Source: CALWOS01 sp963595735 (GTDB taxonomy: Bacteria; Bacillota; Clostridia; Oscillospirales; Oscillospiraceae). From it: DNA of 64,000 nucleotides. Positions 8,234 through 15,235 of this stretch are shown piece by piece. The DNA lies in assembly GCA_963595735.1 (NCBI GenBank), contig CAVBJJ010000005.1:19166-83165 (forward strand). The letters are read 5' to 3'. The position numbers and the translations under genes were made by a program. How positions within the stretch are numbered: position 1 is the first letter of the stretch; every line of letters begins with the position of its first letter. The notes below the pieces were generated by a model, which saw nothing but the letters and a program-made list of their open reading frames with translations, did no database searches and was not told the DNA's origin.

Positions 8234-9209
8234 ATTCCCGCTCTCCTTTCGTAATGAGAAGAATAAAAATCGGCGCGCCGATAAAAGAGGTCAGAATACC
8301 GATGGGGATCTCCGCTGTGGCGGCGACCCGCGCCACATCATCCACCGCGATCAAAAACGCCGCGCCCAGCAGGGCGGAGGCGGGGATGACCCGGCGGTAG
8401 TCATAGCCAAACAGGATCCGCACAAAATGGGGGATCACCAGACCGATCCAGCCGATCATGCCGGAGATAGCAACGCTGGCAGAGGTCATCAGCGTGGCGG
8501 CCAGGATCACGGCCAGCCGAAGCCGGTTGGTGTTCACGCCCATGCTGCGTGCCTCGTCCTCGCCCATGGTCAGCAGATTCAGCCGCCAGCGGAGCAGGAA
8601 CAGCACGACCAGCCCCGCGCCGATGGGCACGGCGGCAAAGCGCACATCTGCGCCCCGGATGGAGGAGAGACTGCCCATGAGCCAATAGGTGATGGCCGGC
8701 AGGGTGGAGTCCGTGTCCGCGACCAGCTTGATGAAAGAGGTTCCGCCGGTGAACAGGGCGCTGACCACGATACCGGCCAGCACCAGAGAAAGGCTGCGAT
8801 CGCCCCGGCCGCGGCGGCCGATGAATCCCGCCAGCGCCACGGCCAGCAGGCCAAACACAAAGGCGGAAAGGGTGATGCCCCAATACTGGAACGCGCACAG
8901 GATCGCCAGCGCCGCGCCAAAGCCGGCGCCGGAGGCCGCGCCCAGCAGATCGGGCGAGACCATGGGGTTTCGGAAGCAGCCCTGATAGGAAGCGCCGGCG
9001 GTGGAAAGCGCCGCGCCCACCAGCGCTGCGGCCAGAATACGGGGCAGGCGGATCTTTGCCAGCACAAGGAAATACCGGTACTGCGCCTCCAGGGCGGAGG
9101 TGCCGGGCGCGGCCTGATAGCGTCCCAGGAAAAGGGAGACCACCAGCGCCAGACAGAACAGGCCGATCAGCAGCACCCAGGCGCGAATATGTCGTTTTTG
9201 TTGTTTCAT
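8214..9209 (-). CDS. FecCD-type ABC transporter permease
   Basis: A 331-residue polytopic membrane protein with about ten hydrophobic segments and the FecCD/BtuC hallmarks: RLPRILAAALVGAALSTAG near residue 52, PDLLGAASGAGFGAA near 85, and GMIGWIGLVIPHFVRILFG near 250, the last being part of the coupling region for the ATPase. Permeases of this family form homodimers that import siderophores, haem or vitamin B12. This is the first gene of the ABC-ExbB run. The ATG at 9209 has a GAGAGG site upstream. No strong terminator separates it from the SLH gene that ends at 9432, so some transcription may enter from there. Confidence 0.92.
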   Translation of the reverse strand: MKQQKRHIRAWVLLIGLFCLALVVSLFLGRYQAAPGTSALEAQYRYFLVLAKIRLPRILAAALVGAALSTAGASYQGCFRNPMVSPDLLGAASGAGFGAALAILCAFQYWGITLSAFVFGLLAVALAGFIGRRGRGDRSLSLVLAGIVVSALFTGGTSFIKLVADTDSTLPAITYWLMGSLSSIRGADVRFAAVPIGAGLVVLFLLRWRLNLLTMGEDEARSMGVNTNRLRLAVILAATLMTSASVAISGMIGWIGLVIPHFVRILFGYDYRRVIPASALLGAAFLIAVDDVARVAATAEIPIGILTSFIGAPIFILLITKGEREYAPVDR

Positions 9210-9350
9210 AAATCGAATCCTCTCAAGCGTATGAGATCGGTTTTGTCAAATGCCCTTGATTCAGGTACAAGGCGGCACTGCGCAGCCTCCGGAAAAATCC
9301 GAAAAACCGGAAAACCGGGGGCTGGGCGCTGCGGCCCTGGAGTGGCACAC

Positions 9351-9390
9351 AGCCGGAAGCCGCTTTTTAGGGCGACTTCCGGCTTTTTTG
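9351..9390. repeat. Inverted repeat with plus-strand T run between SLH gene and ABC operon
   Basis: Two 9-nt arms, AGCCGGAAG at 9351-9359 and CTTCCGGCT at 9376-9384, are followed by a T run on the plus strand. That geometry is an intrinsic terminator for plus-strand transcription, but no plus gene precedes it. On the minus strand the stem is followed by GTGTG, so it is not a canonical terminator for the SLH gene. The 222-nt gap also holds a minus-strand TTGACA (9240-9245) without a convincing -10, and a small hairpin (TGATGC/GCATCA) just after the SLH stop. Confidence 0.5.
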
Positions 9391-9431
9391 CCAGGGGTAT
9401 TTATAAGATGATGCCTTGCATCAAATGTCGC

Positions 9432-12400
9432 TTACTTGCTGCTGTTGGCGTTGCGGAACAGGAAGGTGACGATCTGTGCACGGGTGCAGTTCTCGTCGGG
9501 AGAGAAGTGGTTGGCATCGGTGCCGGAGGTGATCTTCTTCTCCACGGCCCAGGCAACGGCCTTGGCGTAGTAAGCATCGTCCTTCACATCGGCGAAGGGA
9601 TTCTCCGCAGTGGCTGCGGGGGACTTGGCGGCACGCCACAGGAAGGTGGCGACCTGGGCGCGGGTGCAAACGGCTTCCGGCTCAAAGGTGGTGTCGGTGG
9701 TGCCGGTGGTGATCTTGTTCTCCACCGCCCAGGCGACAGCCTTGGCATAGTAAGCATCCGCCTTCACATCGGTGAACGCAACATTTGCAGTGCTCTCGGG
9801 AGAGCCGGCGGCACGCCACAGGAAGGTAACGACTTGGGCGCGGGTGCAGTTCTCATCGGGAGAGAAGGTGGTGGAAGAGGTACCGGTGGTGATGTTCTGC
9901 TTCACCGCCCAATCCACGGCGTCTGCATAGTAGCTGTTCTTGGGAACATCCGTGAAGTCCTTAGGAGTGGGAACCACGATGGTGGTGCCACCGCCGTTGC
10001 CGCCGTTACCACCGCTGTTCTTGGCCTGGACAACGGTGATGCTGACAACTTCGTTCAGCAGACGCTGACCGCGGCAGAACTTGGCGCTATCGTCGTTGAA
10101 GTCGGTCATTGCGGTGTACTCATCGGCGTTCAGACCGAAAGCAAAGCGCAGCTTGCCGCTGTTCGTGGCAGACTGGGCAACGCGATCCAGCGCGGCCTGG
10201 TCGTTGGCGTCGTCATCGCCGATCGTGCCGGTATCCCAGGTCAGAGCCAGGATCGGATCCACATCCACGGCGCCGGAGGTGTCGCGCGTGCCGGCAACGC
10301 TCTGGGCGTTGGGGAAGAAGCTGCTGTGCTTCTGCAGCTCATCATAGGTGACGGTGTAGGTGGCGTCATCGCTGGCCTTCACGACCAGGCTGTCGCCGGA
10401 GCCGAAGCTCTCGCCGTCCAGCAGCTGGTTCAGGGTGACATACTCGGTGGCGGCCATGACGGACCAGCCCTGCTTGCTGATGTACTGATAACCCTGGGTA
10501 CCCTTGTTGGCCTTGGCCATGGTCTCCAGATCGCTGGTGGTGTAGCTGGCAACGGTCTTTTCGGTGCCGTTCTCGCCGGCCTTGGTGTTGATGGTCATGA
10601 CCGGGGTCTTGTCGCCGGTGTTGCCGCCATTGCCGCCGCTCTTGGCGTGGACAACGGTCAGGCTCTGGACGCGCTGCAGCAGACGATAGCCGCTGCAGAA
10701 GGTGCTTTCCTTGTCGTTTTCTTCGCAGTTGTCGGTCATGGCGTTGTAGGACTCGGCATCCAGACCGCAGGCAAAGCGCAGGTTGGTGGACTTGTAAGCA
10801 GTTCTGGCAACGCGGTTTACAGCTGCCTGGTCATTGTTGTCGCCCTCCTCAATGGGGCTGGTGTTCCAGCTCAGCGCCAGAACAGCGCTGGCATCCTGGG
10901 GATTTGTAGTAGTCCGGTTGTCTTTCTTCTCGTTCTTGCTCTGGGCATCGGGGAAGAAGCTGCTGGCCTTCTGCAGATCCTCATAGGTGATAGTAAAGAC
11001 ATAGTCATCGGAAGTGATGACCAGCTTGTCGCCGGGGCCGAAGCTCTCGCCGCCCAGCAGCTGGGTCAGGGGGACATACTCGGTGGTGGCCATAACAGCC
11101 CAGCCGCGCATACCGACATACTGATAACCCTTGGTGTCATTCTGTGCCAGAGACTCCAGGTCGCTCAGGCTGTAGTTGGCAACAGTCTTCTCAGCGCCAT
11201 TGTCGCCGGTCTTGGTGTTGACGGTGATCACAGTGGGCAGCATGGCTTTCAGAGAGGCCATACGCTCGACACTGGGGTTGCCGTTATCCTTTGCGGCATA
11301 GTTGAAGTTCAGAGTCGTGCTCTGCTCCATGGTGTAGGTGGCAAAGCCGTCCTCGTCGGCCGCACCGCCGCCGCCGCAGTTACCGCCGCAGCCGCCGCCA
11401 CTGGCCTTGGCCTTGAAGGTGTAGACCTTGAGGCCGTTCTCGCCCTCAGTGGTGTTCAGCCAGATGTAGGTCATCTCGTCCGTGGCCTTGTCCTCATTGT
11501 CGGAAACGCTGGCGCCCAGATCAATGAAGCAGGTGTCAAACTCGTTGCGGAAGAAGAATTCCTCCGGCTGGTTGGCGTTGACAGTGACCTTGAAGCCGTT
11601 GTACCAACCGGCGGAGTAGAAGGACAGAGGCTCGGTGCTGCTGATAGAGTCGCCCAGGGTGACGGTCTTCAGATTCAGGCACTCATAGAAGGTACCCTTG
11701 GGAACGGAGGTCACGCCGATGTTGTCGGGGAAGGTGACCGTGGTCAGATCCTCGCAGTCAGCGAAGACAAAGTTACCCATGTTTTTCAGACCGGTGGGCA
11801 GGGTGATTTCCTTCAGATCCAGGCAGTTGCGGAAAGCATAGCCGCCGATGGTGGTAACGCTGTTGGGAATGGTCAGGTTCTCCATGCCGGCGCAGTAGGC
11901 CAGAGCAAACTCGTTGATGGTCTGCAGGCTCTCGGGCAGGGTGACATTCTTCATGCTGGTGCAGTAGTAGAACATATAACGACCCAGCTCGGTAGCACCG
12001 TCTGCGATGGTGACATCGGTCAGGTCACGGCAGTTCATGAACGCGCCGGTGCCGCTCTTGGTCTGGGCAGGGATGGTGAGCTTCTGGAACTTCGCGCCAT
12101 AGAAGGCGTAGTTGCCGATGTACTCGACCTTGTTCAGGTCAATGGTGGTCAGACCGGTGCGCTCGAAAGCACTCTCGCCGATGGTCTTGACGGAATCGGG
12201 GAAGTTGATATCGGTCAGTGCCGAGCAGGCCCAGAAGGCCTTCTCGGGGATGGCGGTCACGCCGTCCTGCACTTCGACTGTCTTGAGGTTGGTGCTGATG
12301 TCAAAGACATAGGAACCGTACTCCACGCCGGCCAGCAGCTTCACGCTGGTCAGGCTGGACTGACGGAACGCGCCGTCCTCGATCTTCTTCAGGGTAGAGG

Positions 12401-14738
12401 GGAAGGTAACGGACTTCAGAGCGCCGTCCTTCTGATGGCCGGCAACCTGCATAAAGGCTGCATCGGCGATGATCTCGGTACCCTCGGGGATCGCATAGGA
12501 TGCCTCAGTGCGGCCAACGGGGTAGCGGATCAGCTTCGTGCCGTCCTCGTTAAAGAGGACGCCGTTCTTGGCGGAGAAGTAGGGGTTGGTCTCGTTGACC
12601 ACAAAGTTTTTCAGATTCTGGCAGCCGCGGAAGACATTTTCAGTCACCTGCTTGGGAGCCTCGGCGGGCTTCTCGGCTGCGTCGGTGTTGGAATTCTCGC
12701 CGGGAGCCAAGCCGTCGGGCAGCTGGACATCGCCGCCGGTCATGTTGTCGCTGGGACGCTGGATTTCCTCAATCGAACGAACGCCCATGTCTTTCAGGGT
12801 GTCGGGCAGCATTACGGTTTCCACGGCGGCGCAGTTGTTGAAAGCGTTCATGCCCAGCGTGGTCACCTGGGTGTTGCTCAGGTCGAGAACAGTAATACTG
12901 GACAGACCGGCGCAGCCCTCTCTGGCGATGTACTGCAGCTTGCTGGGGAACTTCACCGCAGTGAAGTAATAGTTGCTGGAAGAATAGTTGCCATACTGAT
13001 AGCCACTAAAGCCCATGGCCTCTTCGCCGATACCGACGACATCAAAGGTGAAGTCCTGCTCGCCCTTGGTCAGGGTGACGGTGTCGGGCAGCTCCAGCGT
13101 ACCGGAACCGTTTTGACCGACATACTTGATCTCAACCGTACCGTTCTTTTCGCCCTCGGGCATGGTCAGCACGCGGTACTCGATATTATTGGCGTCGGTG
13201 AAAGAGAGAATGGAGGTGCCGCCGTCTTTTTCCTGAAGCGTGATATTGCCGCGTTTGCTTATGTCAGCTTTTAACATTTCACTCCATGTCGCATTATAGG
13301 CGGCAAGGGTGTTGGCGGGGATGATCACGGTGACGAAGGAGTCTTTGCCGCAGCCCGCAAAGGGATACCGCTTGTCGAAGCTGCTGTACTCATAGGCCTC
13401 CATGGTGGGAGCAGTGGTGCTCTGGAAGGTCACGGTCTTCAGCGCGGTGCAGCCCTCGAAAGCGCGCCGGCCGATTTTTTTAACATCCCCGGGGATGTTA
13501 ATGTTCTCCAGCGCTGTATCGCTGTAGAACAAAGAACTGCTGATCTCCGTCAGATTTGCAGGCAGGGTGACTGTTTTCAGATTCGGGTTGTTGCCGAGCG
13601 CAGAACTGCCAAGCACAGTATCCTCGCCCTCAAAGGTGACAGATTTCAGGTTCCAAACCCGGGTGTGGAATCTTCCCACATAATTAAAAGCCATTTTTTC
13701 AACGGTTTTGATTTCTTTGGGAACGATAATGCTGGTGATTTTGGAAACGGACTCTGCATCCGTGACCTCCATGTAGCTTCCATTGCCGCAGAATGCACCT
13801 TCTGCCACACCAACGACATCATAGGTCTGGTTGCCATCCTTGTACTGGGTGGGCAGAGTGATGTCGCCGCCGTCACCGGTGTAGCCCTTGATCCAGGCCT
13901 GGTCATCGCGAATTTCAAAGGAGAAGCCCTCCTGTGCGGCAATCACCGGATCGGTGGAGCAGAAGGTGACATAGATCGTGTGCTTGTCCTGCACATTGGT
14001 AAAGGTGTAGCTGTTGTTGGTGAAAGAAACAGACTCGCCATCCACCAGCACCGCCTTGACCTGATAGCCATCGGCGGGGGTGAAGGTAAAGGTCTGGCTT
14101 TTGCCCTTTTCCACCTTGACCTTGTCTGCGGGAGAGATCGTACCATTGCTGCCTGCGGTGGCAGTGATGGTGACCTCGTTGGTGTTGTAGGCGGGGTCAG
14201 CCAGGTCGGCGTCGATGTCGGATTTTACAGATGCATTATAGATTTCATAATAATCGATTTCCGTCAGGAGATCGTCAAAGTTATCGCTATAAGCTTTCTT
14301 GCAGTGCAAAGTCACTCCATCGGTGCCGTACAGCATATTCTCATCACAGATGTTGGGGACATCGCCGTAAAAGTAAAGATTTTCCAAATCAGACTGTCCA
14401 TCAAATGCATACGCACCAATAGACTTCACAGTAGAAGGAATGACAATGTTTTTAATTCCGCCGGTGTTGGAGCGGTCGGTATCAAAAGCAGAAGCATCAA
14501 TAGACTTCACAGTGACCCCGTCAATTGCGGCGGGGATCACAACATTGGTATCCTCGCCGGTGTAGCCGGTGATGGTATTTTTCTCAAACTTAAATGCACT
14601 CTCGGCGGTCGGCGCCGGTGTTGTCTTTGCCGGGTCGAAGTCGGAGGCAGCGCCTGCACCGATGGTGAGTCCGGCCGTCAGAGACAGGATCAGGCTCAGC
14701 GTCAGAATCAGAGACAGGCTCTTCTTTGCAAACTTCAT
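9432..14738 (-). CDS. Giant BspA-like leucine-rich repeat protein with three SLH domains (copy 1)
   Basis: A 1768-residue secreted protein. A signal peptide (1-31, ending GAGAA) is followed by many BspA/LRR_5 repeats (phrases such as LKTVTLPANLTEISSSLF and AFRNCLDLKEITLP) up to about residue 1110. These are interrupted near 190-260 by an InlB-B-like domain. A Gly/Cys motif, GGGCGGNCGGGG, closes the LRR part (near 1112). Two tandem copies of a roughly 200-residue domain follow (about 1165-1370 and 1375-1575), sharing GWAVMATTEYV/GWSVMAATEYV, SSFFPxAQ and LRFACGL/LRFAFGL. Three SLH domains (about 1600-1767) end the protein and should bind secondary wall polymers non-covalently. A weak AAGGG site precedes the ATG. 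Its SLH-coding DNA is identical to that of the neighbouring giant gene. The role is probably surface display for adhesion or ligand capture. Confidence 0.92.
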   Translation of the reverse strand: MKFAKKSLSLILTLSLILSLTAGLTIGAGAASDFDPAKTTPAPTAESAFKFEKNTITGYTGEDTNVVIPAAIDGVTVKSIDASAFDTDRSNTGGIKNIVIPSTVKSIGAYAFDGQSDLENLYFYGDVPNICDENMLYGTDGVTLHCKKAYSDNFDDLLTEIDYYEIYNASVKSDIDADLADPAYNTNEVTITATAGSNGTISPADKVKVEKGKSQTFTFTPADGYQVKAVLVDGESVSFTNNSYTFTNVQDKHTIYVTFCSTDPVIAAQEGFSFEIRDDQAWIKGYTGDGGDITLPTQYKDGNQTYDVVGVAEGAFCGNGSYMEVTDAESVSKITSIIVPKEIKTVEKMAFNYVGRFHTRVWNLKSVTFEGEDTVLGSSALGNNPNLKTVTLPANLTEISSSLFYSDTALENINIPGDVKKIGRRAFEGCTALKTVTFQSTTAPTMEAYEYSSFDKRYPFAGCGKDSFVTVIIPANTLAAYNATWSEMLKADISKRGNITLQEKDGGTSILSFTDANNIEYRVLTMPEGEKNGTVEIKYVGQNGSGTLELPDTVTLTKGEQDFTFDVVGIGEEAMGFSGYQYGNYSSSNYYFTAVKFPSKLQYIAREGCAGLSSITVLDLSNTQVTTLGMNAFNNCAAVETVMLPDTLKDMGVRSIEEIQRPSDNMTGGDVQLPDGLAPGENSNTDAAEKPAEAPKQVTENVFRGCQNLKNFVVNETNPYFSAKNGVLFNEDGTKLIRYPVGRTEASYAIPEGTEIIADAAFMQVAGHQKDGALKSVTFPSTLKKIEDGAFRQSSLTSVKLLAGVEYGSYVFDISTNLKTVEVQDGVTAIPEKAFWACSALTDINFPDSVKTIGESAFERTGLTTIDLNKVEYIGNYAFYGAKFQKLTIPAQTKSGTGAFMNCRDLTDVTIADGATELGRYMFYYCTSMKNVTLPESLQTINEFALAYCAGMENLTIPNSVTTIGGYAFRNCLDLKEITLPTGLKNMGNFVFADCEDLTTVTFPDNIGVTSVPKGTFYECLNLKTVTLGDSISSTEPLSFYSAGWYNGFKVTVNANQPEEFFFRNEFDTCFIDLGASVSDNEDKATDEMTYIWLNTTEGENGLKVYTFKAKASGGGCGGNCGGGGAADEDGFATYTMEQSTTLNFNYAAKDNGNPSVERMASLKAMLPTVITVNTKTGDNGAEKTVANYSLSDLESLAQNDTKGYQYVGMRGWAVMATTEYVPLTQLLGGESFGPGDKLVITSDDYVFTITYEDLQKASSFFPDAQSKNEKKDNRTTTNPQDASAVLALSWNTSPIEEGDNNDQAAVNRVARTAYKSTNLRFACGLDAESYNAMTDNCEENDKESTFCSGYRLLQRVQSLTVVHAKSGGNGGNTGDKTPVMTINTKAGENGTEKTVASYTTSDLETMAKANKGTQGYQYISKQGWSVMAATEYVTLNQLLDGESFGSGDSLVVKASDDATYTVTYDELQKHSSFFPNAQSVAGTRDTSGAVDVDPILALTWDTGTIGDDDANDQAALDRVAQSATNSGKLRFAFGLNADEYTAMTDFNDDSAKFCRGQRLLNEVVSITVVQAKNSGGNGGNGGGTTIVVPTPKDFTDVPKNSYYADAVDWAVKQNITTGTSSTTFSPDENCTRAQVVTFLWRAAGSPESTANVAFTDVKADAYYAKAVAWAVENKITTGTTDTTFEPEAVCTRAQVATFLWRAAKSPAATAENPFADVKDDAYYAKAVAWAVEKKITSGTDANHFSPDENCTRAQIVTFLFRNANSSK
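9441..9927 (-). repeat. SLH-coding block identical to 15242-15728
   Basis: Reading the two genes side by side, 487 bp encoding most of the three SLH domains is identical between this stretch and 15242-15728 (offset 5801). Divergence starts at once on both sides: one extra Ser codon at the 3' end, and a T/A change at 9928/15729 followed by increasing differences. The remaining LRR parts of the two proteins are only moderately similar. Confidence 0.9.
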
Positions 14739-14882
14739 AATTTGCTTTTCCCTTCTTTCTCAATAATTTTTTGGGGGGCTTTGGCGCAATTGCCCGTGTT
14801 TCCGGCAAGCTGCGCCCGCGGGAAATCTCTCTTTCTTTGCAAGACCACATCCTTTCCGTTTCTTAAAGATAGAGATTTGCAT

Positions 14883-14924
14883 ACTTCCGCCGCACAAACA
14901 CCCACGGCCGGGCGGGGTCGCGGG
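14883..14924 (-). promoter_or_regulatory. Conserved leader element of SLH gene copy 1
   Basis: Within the roughly 285-nt 5' leader, the minus strand reads GCCGTGGGTGTTTGTGCGGC plus flanks. It matches the leader of the second giant (21547-21588), where the sequence is GCCGTGGGTATCTGTGCGGC. The rest of the two leaders is largely unrelated. This leader also has a GGGGCG/CGCCCC hairpin (about 14938-14978) with an inner CTGTA/TACAG stem. It may be a structured RNA element or a protein-binding site, and no known riboswitch class was recognised. Confidence 0.45.
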
Positions 14925-15014
14925 TCAGGTGGGTGGAGGGGCGAACGATGCGCTCTGTAATTGTATACAGAACGCCCCTGCGCCGAGAACATCGACACAG
15001 GTGATTTTGCTCCT

Positions 15015-15113
15015 TGCGAAATCTATTATAAAGATACCGAGAATGGGAGATTTTGTCAATGGATATGTGCAAGAAAGTATATTGTTATTAAAATGACGAA
15101 CCTGAAAATAAGT
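15015..15113 (-). promoter_or_regulatory. Promoter and conserved upstream box of SLH gene copy 1
   Basis: On the minus strand there is a -35 TTGACA (15054-15059), a 17-nt spacer and a -10 TATCTT (15031-15036), then the shared start AGATTTCGCA (15015-15024). A nearby TATAAT (15025-15030) is an alternative -10 but would give a 23-nt spacer. Upstream of the -35, 15074-15113 matches 21717-21756 in about 35 of 41 positions, including a GTCATT/AATAAC inverted repeat. This strong upstream conservation suggests a shared regulator or an UP-like element. Confidence 0.75.
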
Positions 15114-15162
15114 TAAAAACTGTTTTTGAGACAGAGACAGGCGGGGGGAGCAAAGGAAAAAA

Positions 15163-15188
15163 TCCGGGGCAGCTGAAGCTGCCCCGGA
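15163..15188 (-). terminator. Intrinsic terminator after SLH gene copy 2
   Basis: A perfect 12-bp stem (TCCGGGGCAGCT / AGCTGCCCCGGA, 2-nt loop) is followed on the minus strand by TTTTTT, about 50 nt after the stop codon. It ends the copy 2 transcript before the copy 1 promoter, so the two giants are transcribed separately. Confidence 0.9.
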
Positions 15189-15235
15189 CGGGGTGTACTA
15201 TAAATTATTATTATATAGTAGCTTGTGTTCTTGCC

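Noticed and set aside
9210..9431. Cobalamin riboswitch before the importer
   Set aside because: The sequence has a GCCACT-like stretch and GC stems, but no B12 box or conserved core in the right order.
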